Assembly: GCA_019055375.1 (NCBI GenBank)
Contig: JAHQIW010000630.1
Location: forward strand, 1 to 64,000
Reading direction: 5' to 3'
Length of the DNA stretch: 64,000 nucleotides
DNA from: Parelaphostrongylus tenuis
Taxonomy: Eukaryota > Nematoda > Chromadorea > Rhabditida > Metastrongylidae
A program made the position numbers and the translations under genes. Positions 44,305 through 55,604 of the stretch are shown one piece after another. Position 1 is the first letter of the stretch. Each line of letters begins with the position of its first letter. The notes beneath the pieces were generated by a model, which worked only from the letters and a program-made list of their open reading frames with translations, ran no database searches and was not told the DNA's origin.

Positions 44305-46375
44305 CACCACCAACTAGCTGGCGGGCCGCCTATTGTAACGAGATTACGTCTTTGTTAAAGACTCTCTGATTGCTACTATGGGAGAATAGAATTTAGTGAT
44401 TCAATTCTGATTTGAAGAAATGGCTAAATGAGGAGAGGAAAGAGAAGAAGATTGGTGGACAGAAAATTCCTGAACCACCAAAGCAAAATATTGAGAGAAA
44501 TGAAGGAGGAAGCCCGATCTGGTGTATAAACGGATCGATTAGTGCAGGATTTTTTGCGCATTATGTGTAGAGAAGTCAAACTCCTGAATCTTCTTGCTAG
44601 AAATTCGTATATGGTGAAGTTTCGTGACTTTTATACTTGTTTTCTAACTGTACGAAGGCTTCTCATACGGCTCTTTGATGGTATATCATATACCCTCGTT
44701 ATAAAGGCGGCTCTATGCCTATGTAGAAACTGATTCACGCTTAGAGAAACGGAGCAAAGACCTTCTGAAAGGCGTCCGTGAGGGCTGAGGATTTTAGTTC
44801 TGCTCACTTGAGAGTTTACACACGTGTCTTGCACCAACGTTTTGGCTGTTTAGCTTAAATAAAGCTAAAGATTGCAGCGTTCTCTTGCGAGCAAACTAAT
44901 AAACTAAGAATTCCTTAATAAATTCAAGGGAACAATGAGAATCGGGAATGAATGTTTAACAATTTCACATTACATCAGTATCCCCACTTACACTATATTG
45001 TAGACACAAATGGTGGTGCAGACGTCTCCGTACAGGTAGGTAGACATCTTTCTCGTCCATCTGAATCACGAACTATCATATATCCCATTCAAAACCATTC
45101 GTTCAGTGCCTGTAACTTTCAAACGTCTTAAGGACGCGCCCTTGATGTTAGGACTATATACCAATGTGAAGCAGATTCAGTCTCTAAATGAGGCGAAATA
45201 GGAAGGTCGATTATGAGACTCACATGACAACAGATTGAAAGATCTCGTGTCATCAATTTTTTATTAAGACGCGTTCCGATGGAAATGTTTAGGCTGGTTT
45301 CCAATAAAAAATTGACTAGCTGCCCATAACGAGGCAAAAGGGTAATAGTGTTTCATGGCTCAGCTCATATGACCGCTTAGCACACGTGGTTGCAGCATGT
45401 TCAGGTGTCCGCTAAGATGCGTTCCTATGAAAACATTAGGCTAAATTCTAAAATGAGGCTGATTCATTTTTCATACAAAGCGAAATGAAAGGAGTATTAG
45501 ATGGCGGGCACAGACGTTACTGCAGCACCTTTGGAACTTCACTGAGTTTCGTTACTACGGCCTTGTTACGTTGAACTCCGAAATAACGTTCATTTGTTCT
45601 TCAAAACGGTGAGGATAAAATCAGTTGTTTCTTCGTTAGCGAGATCTATTTTCCAACTGAAGGTAGCTAGGCAAAGTCAGTCGATGATCAAGAATCTTTT
45701 CTCTTGGCTTGTACACTTAGGTGCCAATGAATTTCTTGTATTTTCTGCATATCATAGTAAATAAGACGTACAAATAAGCTATGAAATGTAAAGAATTCTT
45801 TCTAGATTAAGAGGCATTCGCAGAAGCACAGTCCATTGAGATTTCTTTACAATTTGAAGTTATCAAATTAACTAAATGATTTTTCTTTATCTCCGTGAGT
45901 TATAGCTTTCCCACAATCATCTTCCTCCAAATCGTGTATCAAGAGAAAAGCGTTCTAAGTGAAAAAAAGGTGAGTACAATTCCTTCACCTGAATCCATTT
46001 TTCATCTTTTCGTAGACAAAGTGTTTTTGCCCATTACAGACGTTTAGCAATCATTCGATAGCTTTTTTAACTTTATTTTCATTCACTTCATCTATTGTTT
46101 TTGTTTTTATTTTATTGTTTGTTACTGTCGGTCTAAAAAGGCTTTTCCAAAATTGCAGTTAAGAAATAAGCTATCAATGACTATTGGGTGGTCTTTATCA
46201 ACTTATAGAACGCACTTGTATTAACAGCAAAGATCGCTCTGATAACTGAAAATATCTGAAATCATGTGTCTTAACCTTTTGATTGAATGAATAATTGACA
46301 CCTCAATGTTTCAACCTCATATAGCCATCCTCATATACAAACCAAGCGTATGCTTCAAAAAAGATGTTATAACGT
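44305..46375. other. Intergenic; one weak membrane-protein-like exon pair
   Basis: On the plus strand a block ending KSVLSEKK at 45969 (donor GTGAGT) can join in phase to 46040-46162 (after ATTACAG), which encodes a hydrophobic stretch ending KRLFQNCS. It could be a transmembrane C-terminus or an AT-rich coincidence. Elsewhere, GCGTTCC at about 45270 and 45420 starts a weak direct repeat. Confidence 0.25.
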
Positions 46376-46379
46376 TTGT

Positions 46380-46770
46380 TTCGCGTCTTTTCCTAACACG
46401 CTCAAATTTCAATATACCCTCATAATTGTTATCCAACCAACTTGACGTGTGGTCTGTTAATGGGCTCCTGTACAGCCCGATACACGTGTTTCGACCTTGG
46501 CAGGTTCGTCAGTCGTGCAGAAGCCTTCCTTATCTTTTAGCCAATCTATCGGGGTGCCACAGTCCCGCACTATGATTAGGCAACGACAAACGATTTACAC
46601 TGCCGCCAAGTGAAAATCATCAAATCGGCAGTGTTGTACACTCGATTGTTCTGCTGGTATAGGTCAAAACACGTGTATCGGGCTTTACAAAAGCCCATTA
46701 ACAGTCCACATGACAAGTTGGCTCAGATAACAAGTATGAGATATATTCAAAATAAGACATTTCGTAAATA
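46380..46770. mobile_element. Foldback element A4
   Basis: Inverted arms: CCAACTTGACGTGTGGTCTG against CAGTCCACATGACAAGTTGG, and AATGGGCTCCTGTACAGCCC against GGGCTTTACAAAAGCCCATT. The left arm keeps an intact minus-strand hammerhead; the right arm's (46640-46690) is decayed. Confidence 0.75.
46475..46518 (-). ncRNA. Type I hammerhead ribozyme motif, core intact (GUA)
   Basis: Minus strand: GCACGA, CTGACGA, stem II ACC/GGT around TGCCAA, GAA, ACACGTGT and A, then TCGGGC. Stem I has five of six pairs. All core bases match; stem II has one unpaired base at its foot. Confidence 0.65.
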
Positions 46771-46863
46771 GCTTTGACTGATTATGTCAGATTTTAGTAA
46801 AATGTTAATATCCACTGTGATATCTCAATGAACTAGTATATTTTGAAAATAGATTTAGATCTA

Positions 46864-47837
46864 TTGGGTGCACAAATATGACTTCGCCGCTCAATTATTA
46901 TTTGCTGTATTATTAGTAAAAATGAAAATATGCGAATTCCTTTTTCGTTTGAGAGTGCGTTATATTCTGTTTTTGTATGTTTTTGTATGTAGTAGATATG
47001 TTTTTTATATACAAAATATTTCAAATGATGTTTTTTGTAGAACTTTGAAGATAACGACTTTTGTACGCGAAAAACGCCAGTTACGCAAAGCTTCACTTTT
47101 CATATTTGATTTATAGAGAAAACCGCCGCCGACGAAGAGGAAGGCACTTTTGCATCGCACAGGAACCGCAGACGTAAAGTAGATTTCTTCGTGTTCATAA
47201 TCCAATGCGCAAATGACCATGGATTGACTCCGAACAACCAGCAAAATCGACTTTAAAGAGGAATATACACGGAGAGAAGGCTAAGTGTGCATTTGGTGGG
47301 ACCAAAAAGGCGTCCTTCACTGCGCGCTTATGAAATCTGGTGAGACGGTCAATGCAGCCCTTTATTCAACAACATTTAACCAAATTCAACCATATTGCAA
47401 ATAAAACAAGCGGAATGGGCCGTAAGATAGGACAAAGTGATTTTGCTGCATGATAACGCTTGACCTGTTGTTGCGAATGATCGAAAACGTCATGAAGAGC
47501 TGAGGTGGAAGGTCTTAGAAGGATTCATCTTACCGATGTAGGAGATTTCAGGAAAATTTATCTCACCGCCTCACTTTTCCGACATTTCATCGTCGGATTA
47601 CCACTGAAATTAGCAAATTGAAATCAAAAATTAAGAATTCTAAGGAAATTCTTATCAAGTTTTACCAAATTTATTCATCAAATTTCTCTTCGATGGCATT
47701 CACAAATTATCCGAAAACTGGGAAAATATTAGTGTTAATGATAATTGCTATTGGATTCAAACTTTTGTAAGATGATTTTTTGTATTCGTTGATCATTTGA
47801 GCTGTAAAAAACGGTGGAGTCATATTTGTACACCTAA
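46864..47837 (+). mobile_element. Mariner-type DNA transposon, decayed (copy 2)
   Basis: Terminal inverted repeats: TTGGGTGCACAAATATGACT at 46864, and on the other strand TTAGGTGTACAAATATGACT from 47837. The left flank is TA and the right flank TG. The plus strand encodes CVWWDQKGVLHCALMKSGET and ALYSTTFNQIQPY, the first-to-second Asp region of a mariner transposase, with stops further on. Same family as 35194-36087. Confidence 0.75.
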
Positions 47838-47839
47838 TG

Positions 47840-48290
47840 ACATCTAGGCCTCCTTTTCTTCACATTTCGTCTGCTATTATGGCAATGAACCATTTGGTAA
47901 AGAAAACTTTAGAACGGTGTTCTTCTGCTATGTCTACTGCACAAAAGTTCATCTGCAATTTCGTTCTAGTCATAAAGTAATAAATGTCCAGTTGCAGTTG
48001 TTAGATATTTCAAGTGAACGAATTAGCACTGCATTCAAGACGAGACAAAATTTGGATATGCCCTTTGAATGCTTGTTGCTAACCAGTTGTTGACTCAACT
48101 CTCTCATTTCGTGCACACCTTCGTTAAGCTTCATAAATTCATTCCCATATTTCTATTCATGTCCTTCAGATTTATCGCTCTCTTCATGTCCATTCGTCCC
48201 TATAATATTTTGATCTGTTGAAATCTAAAGTGTAAGTATTCTTAAATATGTTAATCACACAACTGATAAGGACGAATATTTGCTTCATTC
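47840..48290. other. Intergenic, no supported gene
   Basis: A minus-strand open block at about 48150-47977 looks protein-like but has no splice support. Confidence 0.3.
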
Positions 48291-48292
48291 AG

Positions 48293-48472
48293 CTTTCAAC
48301 CTCTGAATCGATTGATGAATTTGATAATCCGCTCGCAACATATAATTTGTCTAGCCAATGGTGGACTTTAGTTGATGTTTTTTACAAGATTATGGCCATG
48401 TGGCTTGAAAGAGGTCTGAGAGCATCTTTCCAATCTTTAATTTTTTGCGGATTTACGCAAAAGCTGAGATAA
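48293..48472 (+). CDS. Possible exon, unrecognised
   Basis: Follows GCTTCATTCAG and is open to a stop at 48472, encoding LSTSESIDEFDNPLATYNLS and then QWWTLVDVFYKIMAMWLERG. It could belong to the gene candidate downstream at 49284-49665, but no phase-consistent link was found. Confidence 0.25.
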   Translation, partial: LSTSESIDEFDNPLATYNLSSQWWTLVDVFYKIMAMWLERGLRASFQSLIFCGFTQKLR

Positions 48473-49283
48473 ACACAGATCAAGATGAGCAAGACTCTGA
48501 GAGCGATGTTTCTCTATTTTCATAAGGAAACACGTGCCTTACTTGATTGCTCGTGGACAATACATAAGGAAGGAGAGGCAATCCCGAACCAACGAAAAAT
48601 ATGTCTATGATAGTGACAAGACTATCATTGCCTTTTACTTCTAGACGATGACAGTTTTGTTATGACTCAATGATATTTGCTGGATCTTTTCAATGACCTT
48701 CAATGATCTATCGCGCAGTATAGTGAATAATTTCTCGTACAAATGAAATGGTAATCTGGGGATCACCTATTTCTATTTGTTGAACATAATATCACTTGTG
48801 ACATACAATGTCAGTCTGAAATCCTTACATTGCTACAATTGCTAACAATGCAATCGGAGGGTTTTCAGCAATGAGACTTAATCTAGAACGTTTCGCTGAG
48901 GAGCCATAGCATTTTGCTCAATGAACATTCCCGCCAACTTCTCCAACAATGTGGATTCGCAAGAGACCAATTTTTCTGCAAAATTTCCAATCACATGGTA
49001 TTCAGCGCGATATTTTCCAGGACAAACACTTTAGGCCTGCTCAAAGTAAACATTCTAAGTGACTATTTCGCATTGGCAAAGTGGAGCATTAAAAGCTCGT
49101 AAATACAATCTGGGTCCTAATAACACTATTGGCCATTTGAAATCATCTGAATTCGCTAACGTAGGTTTATTTTCTTCTTTTTCTTGTGAGCTATTTGTGC
49201 AAAAGTAAGCTTCCACTGAAGGACAATCATTTAGTACGAAAAAGGTTTAACCACACTAACTATATACATTTTTCTTCTCACAG

Positions 49284-49665
49284 CACCTCATATTACGGAC
49301 TTCTTAAACCTTCGTAATATACACGAAGCGGTTCAAAAATTGGATAGGGTAAAGATTTCCAGAGTTTTTCGAAGACAAATATAACAGTGAACGACATCTG
49401 ATCAATCAACGTCTACATGACCTTTTGTTAGGCGGCATAGTCGTATTGAGTACTAATGAGAAGATGCTATCAGGTCATAGCAAGCCATCTTTCGGATGGT
49501 CTACTCAAAAACCACGAGATTTGGATGCTCTATTAAACTTTGCGATGGCGTCTACATCCCCCTTTGTGTCTACAACGAGATGTAAGTTGAGATGAAGCTA
49601 TGAGTGATCATAATAGTTAGTCCACCCCAGCAGTGCGACAACTTCGACTCTCTTCGCGTGTCTAG
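49284..49665 (+). CDS. Unrecognised gene, 3'-terminal exons with a homopolymer frameshift
   Basis: After TTCTTCTCACAG an exon encodes PHITDFLNLRNIHEAVQKLD and continues to a run of five T (49365-49369). There the frame breaks, and it resumes as FEDKYNSERHLINQRLHDLL through STSPFVSTTR, ending at a strong donor (GTAAGT at 49582). Removing one T joins the halves into one 98-codon exon. A short last exon (49631-49665, after CACCCCAG) fits in phase and ends SRV. The 5' part is not found; a possible exon at about 49050-49160 does not match in phase. No family recognised. Confidence 0.35.
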
Positions 49666-49739
49666 GCAATTAGCATAAAAAAACCCACAACATTTTACCC
49701 GCACTGCACATCAAAACGACGTTTCGCTCCGAATTTTAT

Positions 49740-49885
49740 TTCCTGAAGACTGATGTATACGCTTCTTTTCGAGTATTTTTGAGACTACGCTCAAATTTTA
49801 ATATGCCTGATAAATTTTGGAGCCATGCGTGGTCTGTTATGAACACGTATACAATGTAGTACACGTGTTTTATGCCTATGAAAAA
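49740..49885. mobile_element. Foldback family A fragment
   Basis: GCTCAAATTTTAATATGCCT, GCGTGGTCTGTTATG and AGTACACGTGTTTTATGCC follow the order of a family A left arm. The ribozyme core is lost. Confidence 0.45.
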
Positions 49886-49889
49886 ATAC

Positions 49890-52560
49890 TCTCATGTGGA
49901 GGAATTTTTTTACTCAAAGCAATTAGAAAATGATGCATTCTTCTGTTTTGTTCCCGGTTCTTACCGATATGAAGTAATATATAAACACAAAGCTTCCCTA
50001 GGATAGGTGACTTCGGTCTGGAAGGTCTTACTGCTCTAAATGGAAGGCATCTGACAGTGCATGAGAGGAAAATTTGATATGATATAAAATTGGCGGAGTT
50101 GATGATGAGGGCCAACCGATAAAATTGGCAGTATACAATCTGGTGGACCTCATGCAACGAACAAACAAAAACCTTTGAAGCTCTATTACATATGACTTGT
50201 CGATTACGAAAGCCTTTCTACTGTGATAGCCATAAATAACAAATTAGTGTGAATAAATTTATGATCGGTGTTTGAAACCCTGAAATATGCAATGACTGCG
50301 GCTGCAATCGTCTTGGAACATCCCTATGGAAAATTCAACGAGTAAGTGCAAATCAAACGCTGACTAGCTGACTACGCTACCTACGATGGGTCGACCTGCC
50401 GACGTGGTTTATGCGTGAATTCGCGGAATTCGAACAATGTGGACCCAATCCAGAGAACAACAAGTTTTTCTGCTGACGTCAGTGAAATAACTCAACCATT
50501 GACAAGTTTCCTTGTAGTCGGTAGCGAAATAACTAAACCAAGAACAAACCCATGCCAATCTTTGCAAATTTCCTCCATTTAATAATTCAATCAATAAAAT
50601 TCCTTTTTGAGTTGTTGAAACAGAAGCTTACTGGAAGACAACTCTTTGATAACTCCTATATTATGATGTACTACACATAAAATCGTTTGTTAAGTATATC
50701 TGTATAGATTTTCGTCGGACTTAATCACCGTCTTATCATGTGTGCTTAAAGTTATAACAGAGTGATTCCCAAGTGTTTTTCTTAATAATCGAGCAATTGC
50801 AAGAAAGCAAATGAAATGATATCATTCTTTGGTCCCAGCCGCTGGAAGCAACAAGTAATGAAGATTCGTTTTATTTATCATTCCTGTGTAAGAGATCGCA
50901 AATTTTCTCAAAGCAACAGATTGCAGTTGCGAACCATACAAACCATATTGCAATGTTTCTAGGAGAAGAGCTTATGAAGCCGCTGAGTTTTTCTTATTTG
51001 AGCAGACCAACTGATCTACGTAAAAACAGCTTAAAGCTAGAAAAGTTTCCCCTTTTACAATATAGATCACCGCGGAGCGAGTTTAAACAGGTGTTCTTTG
51101 CTTATTATTGAATGTTCTATATTAATCGAGCCAATAACACGAGCTTGACAAAAATAACTCTATTTGTTTAACTCTCCCACATTTTCGTGCTTTTTAAAGA
51201 AGTGATTCGAGTGGAATCTCCAAAGTAAGTTGCTCTCGCTAAGGTCGCCATTCTCCTTGGAGTCGGGAAGCTCGTTGCTCAATTCAAATATTATTCGTTT
51301 GTTGTCTAAGATCGTTCACTATCTGACAAGTTCTAATCACAAAATCTAATGCAATAAGGAAATTGTCGCCATTAAGCTTCTTTCCACAGGGCTTCTATTT
51401 CGAGAGTTAGGCAATTACTAGTCAAGAGTTAGACATTCAGATGTGAATGTTAAACCTTCCAGGTTGTGTGACTCTGCCAGGACGATCACTACGAAAACTT
51501 CATTGATGTCAGACAACCTAGTTCCATGAAAAAAGATAATAATACCACCAATTATGATATTTTGGTATCCGACTGTGGTTTTACTTGAAATATACTGAAA
51601 GATGTTTCATTAGGAAATGAGTTAAGTAGACAACAACGATGTGAAAGAGGCTCCAATCATGAAGTGTCGCTGAATTTCAGTATAAACGATAAATCTCATT
51701 CTCCTCAATGATTTCTTTTTCAATAAAATAGGTAGTCGTGCACACTCTCAAAGCTTTTTTGGTAATACTGAAAATTTCACACTGACCAGTAAGCAAGAGC
51801 ACCTCGTGAGTACGCATGAACTCGCACCTTGTCTCAGGTAATTTTCTTGACCTGATTCAGGGCATTCCTACCCTATGCAGCCTTTTAAGCGGCTTGTCTT
51901 TAATGAATAATAGAAAGACTGATAAACAGCCAAATGCTGAATGATTTCAAAATAAACTGCATACTGTGCGAACAAAATTTTGTCCATCAGGTTCCCTTTT
52001 ATGGGCTACGAAAGTATTTGACTGTGTAGACTGCAATTCAGTTTGAACTTTGGCAGGCTATGAAAAGGCGAAGCCTCCAAGACTTCAGTCTGCTGTATTA
52101 TTCCTGCACCGTAATATTATATATATAATACTACTAAAAACATTTTGTCATTTGGTTACCAAGGTATACTGATTAATGCTATAGATGCCGAGATTTGCTG
52201 GTGGTGGATCCTCAGAACTGAAAGCGTTCATTTCACTTTTCACTTTATACAAGACTGAGAATTTACTGATTGGATTGTACATGAACTCATTTCTAAGGCG
52301 TTTTTCTATTTTACTTGGCTTCTCATTGAGTCATATATAGGTAATCACTACACAGTGTCGTTTCTAGTACAAAAGTAGGTGTGTATATGGTCATAATTAG
52401 AGTAAAAAATGTAGATAAACACGGGAACAGTGCACCTCTTGACTACTCCATTGTAAATACTTATGCCATAAATACGTCAGGGATACAGTGGCGATGTTTT
52501 CTCTCACATTCTTCCACCAGCAGCACACTACGGAAACTCGATTATAAGGCCGACATAATG
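49890..52560. other. Intergenic, no supported gene
   Basis: AT-rich DNA with only short, unsupported open frames. No repeat family recognised over about 2.6 kb. Confidence 0.4.
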
Positions 52561-52565
52561 GAATG

Positions 52566-52825
52566 ACTAGAGGGCGCCGTGGCCGAGTGGTTGTGATGCT
52601 CAACGCGGCCGCACCTGGGGCTCCCCCACCCTCCCAGCTCTCTTCAGCAGTTAACAAGGAAGCCCTATGGAGGTAATGCAAGGAGACTCGTTCAACCAGT
52701 ATCTGCGGCGTTCAAGAAAAAGACGATCAAACGAAATGAATGTTAGAAATGCTGGGATCCGCACAGTGAAAAAAGTGCACTGTGATGATGGGTCGGACAG
52801 AGTACCAAACAAAAATTAAAAAAGA
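52566..52825 (+). mobile_element. tRNA-derived SINE (family S), best preserved head
   Basis: GCGCCGTGGCCGAGTGGTTG is a clear tRNA-Ser/Leu-type 5' part. The body has CTCTCTTCAGCAGTTAACAA, GCAAGGAGACTCGTTCAACC and GAAATGCTGGGATCCGCACA, ending in an A-rich tail. Confidence 0.7.
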
Positions 52826-52939
52826 TGCAGTATATAAAAGGTGCAGAAAAAATTTTGCCAGTTGTGTGTTCTGTTAATTCTAGCATTGTTGTATTATTTT
52901 CTTTATTAGCTCTGAAAATGTTATTGGACTTCCGTGTTT

Positions 52940-53347
52940 ATCTTTGCTTCAGCAAACAAAAGGATGTTGATACAGGTCTATTTCGTACAAAATAGTACAA
53001 TAGAGATGGTATCAGTGGCTAACGTTTTGGCAGTCCTGACTTCCGCAGAGCCTGAAGGAGTCCAACAGACCTACATCAAACTAGTCAAACACTTCCATAA
53101 CTAAAGCAAAAAAAGAGAGAAGAGAAAACGTTTAAACAATTCTAAAACGTTGAAGTTTTTCTCTCCTCTTTCCTTTCTGCTTTGCTTATGGAAGTGTTCG
53201 ACCAAGTTCATGTAGGTCAGTTCGACTCTTTTAGGCTTTGCAGAAGACAAGTCTGCCGAAACGTTAGCCACCGATAAGATCTCTGTTGTACTACTTTGTA
53301 CAGAACAAACGTGTAATAACGTCCTCGTGTTTGCTGAAGCAAAGATC
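52940..53347. mobile_element. Foldback element D3, abutting an RTE tail
   Basis: ATCTTTGCTTCAGCAAAC at the left end is inverted at the right end (GTTTGCTGAAGCAAAGAT, 53330-53347). The arms stay complementary to the centre (ACACTTCCATAACTAAAGC against GCTTTGCTTATGGAAGTGT). The right end meets the first ACAGGTGAT unit (as CACCTGTAT) of the minus-strand RTE at once. Both arms carry hammerhead-like segments. Confidence 0.75.
53234..53269 (+). ncRNA. Hammerhead-like motif (GUU)
   Basis: GGCT and AGCC form stem I, AGAC/GTCT a perfect stem II, and GAAACGTT the 3' core. CTGANGA reads TTGCAGA, with two changes. The inverse motif (about 53020-53065, minus) reads CTGCGGA and AAAACGTT. Confidence 0.4.
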
Positions 53348-53642
53348 ACCTGTATCACCTGTCGTCCCGTTGATCGTCGAGTGACCCGAGCGGGTACCAG
53401 CAACACTTCCATTTTTCCCTATCGCGTGCAAGAGTAGCCCAGTGGGCCTCCTCACTTTAGGAATTTGCTGAGCATCATATCTTTCCTTTGTAGCTTTCGT
53501 GAAGAAATCGGACCATCGGGTCGATGGTCTTCCTGTAGAGCGCTTGATGTTTCGAGAAATCCACTCGGTAACGGCTCTCGTCCATCGGTTGTCGTTGAAG
53601 CGCATCACATGTCTGGACCACCTTATTTTCGATATCCTGGCG
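53345..53642 (-). pseudogene. RTE-type LINE, C-terminal end and tail (5' truncated)
   Basis: The minus strand reads RISKIRWSRHVMRFNDNRWT, then TEWISRNIKRSTGRPSTRWS and DFFTKATKERYDAQQIPK. This is the region after the reverse transcriptase palm in RTE elements (consensus WAGHVMR..D.RWT and GRPPTRW). The frame holds for about 105 codons and then runs into ACAGGTGAT tail units. The 5' end stops abruptly at 53642. Confidence 0.8.
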
Positions 53643-53769
53643 TGTAGAAAATCACAGAAATCATAGAAAGCAAAGACAGAAAGCAGAATATTTTGATCGA
53701 TGCCGAGGTTAAGCGATAGTCGATTTTGGGACTTTATTGTATTTCTTGCTCAATTTGTCTTAGAATCTG

Positions 53770-54755
53770 TTTAATTTGTTTGTCTTTTTTCAGATGCACT
53801 AAAGCTGTAGATCGTAAAAATGAACGTATCACAGTACTTGAGTCGTACGAGATAGGAATAAAAACAGCCGATATTGTTGAATCGACTGATTTCAAACCAA
53901 CAAGTGTCTAAAGAGCCGTAAAACGCTTTAAAGATACTGGAGGTATTGAGGAAAAGGTTGTGCAATCACCTCGTCTACTTTGGTAAACATCCAGAATATC
54001 TGTTGTTAAGATCAACGAAATCCGGAGTGTTCGATGCGCAAAACAGCTCGGGAGCTCGGGATCAGGGAATGCAGCGCCTGAAACATCGTCAAAAATTTGT
54101 AGAAGCTGCGCAGTTACAAGATCACTCGTGTTCACTATTCGGAAAAAAGATGGAAAGAAAAACGGCTTTCAAAGCCTCGAAAAAGTTTTGTGCGATAGCT
54201 GGACTCGTTTGTGAAAGGTGCTTTCTACGGATTAGGAAATTTCACAGTCGATCCACTCCACATTAGACAGATTCGAAGTCAAATTTCTGAGAAGGGTCAA
54301 AAGAAGTCTGCAGTAGTAAAAACCATGTGGCCAAGTCATTTCTCGACGTCCGTGGTGGTCTGGGCCAACATTCGCGCCACCGGAAAGATGCCGTTGGTCT
54401 TCAGCAACAGAAACATCAAAACCACCTCTGTCACCTATCATCAACATATTTTTAAAGACGTGCTGGAGCCTTAGACTACTCAACACGTTGGCGTCGACGG
54501 ATTAAGGCTTCAGCAGGTTCTGCTCGCTCAACGATTACCATCTGTCAAGGGTAGTTTCCAGGCTTTCGGAAAAAGTGTGGGCTACTCGCTACACTGGCGT
54601 AGGAACGCTCAAAACGGCTATGGCGCGCGTTTGGTACGAAAATACACTGGAAACGTGTGCGAGCAACGTTAGAAATTTTTGCAAAGGATTTCGTAAATGT
54701 AATAAAGGCCAAGGAGACAATTTTGAGAAATTTTCACGATGGCTTTCGCTTACTT
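53770..54755 (+). pseudogene. Tc1/mariner (maT-like) transposase, decayed
   Basis: In order across three frames: an HTH region ending RAVKRFKDTGGIEEKV; LRIRKFHSRSTPH; KGQKKSAVVKTMWPSHFSTS and VVVWANIRATGKMPLVF, around the position of the first catalytic Asp and the VWAGI motif; then LKTAMARVW and CNKGQGDNFE near the C-terminus. Frameshifts and stops separate the pieces. An intron-like TTTTTTCAG precedes the start. Terminal repeats were not identified. Confidence 0.7.
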
Positions 54756-54879
54756 TTGTAATTGTTTATCTAAGAAACGTAATTATTCCTCCAAAGGAAT
54801 GAACTTATTCGCTTATGCAGTATTCTTTTAATGTTGAAATATCTGAAAAAATTGAGAGAACTTTTTTTGGCATCCTATA

Positions 54880-54935
54880 TATATATTATATACATATATA
54901 TACATACATACATATATATATATACATATATGTGC
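54880..54935. repeat. TA/CATA microsatellite
   Basis: TATA and TACATACA repeats; an open frame across it reads IYIYIYI and is an artefact. Confidence 0.85.
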
Positions 54936-54939
54936 CATC

Positions 54940-55560
54940 TATAAATCGCAATGTCGTCAATGTTTCAAGGATTGATTACCCTTTTTTGAATGGAACAAAT
55001 AACATCACTTATGGATCAGTTTCCTACTGTTTGAGACCTAATATAGGAAATAGATATTGAGAGATTAGTTTAAATTATTAAGACGTAATATGATTGAAGA
55101 ATTTCTCCTCGTAAATGGTAATTACCGAAATATTCCAAAACTGTAAAGCTAACATTGATTTGGAAGCAGGCTGGAGTTATAGATGCAACATAGCGCTCTC
55201 TGCTTTATAAGAGTCAGCCACTGAATTGGATGAAAATTTGGCAACTCAATATAAGACTTTTTCCAAATCTGGGAACAAGTACAAGATCATTCCAAACGCA
55301 ACATTTTGTTGAGCAGAAAGAATAAACATCGAAAATCGACGAAATTGTGCAGACAACTGTAAATCTAGAAATGCCGATTAGAATCACAAAATCTTTATAT
55401 CTCATAAGATGAAGTGACTAGCGTCGTAAAAACTGAAAATTTCGCCGATAATCACAACGATCGCTATTAAGCGAGCTCGGCAAATCGCTAGATATCGCAT
55501 AGATGGTATAGACGCCGAAAAAACCGAATAGGTGATGATACGAAGTTACACGTAATGCGA
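54940..55560. other. Upstream region of the collagen gene
   Basis: No open frame or repeat recognised. It presumably contains the collagen promoter; only the TATA box close to the ATG stands out. Confidence 0.4.
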
Positions 55561-55565
55561 TTTGC

Positions 55566-55573
55566 CTATATAT
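55566..55573 (+). promoter_or_regulatory. TATA box of the collagen gene
   Basis: CTATATATGG begins about 39 bases before the ATG. That leaves room for only a very short 5' leader, as in many nematode cuticle collagen genes. Confidence 0.5.
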
Positions 55574-55604
55574 GGCATGAAATCTGACAACTGCATACGT
55601 TACA

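Noticed and set aside
45893..46162. In-phase exon pair encoding a hydrophobic C-terminus
   Set aside because: Not called as a gene: AT-rich DNA readily encodes Phe/Leu/Ile runs, and no other exons of a receptor-like gene were found.
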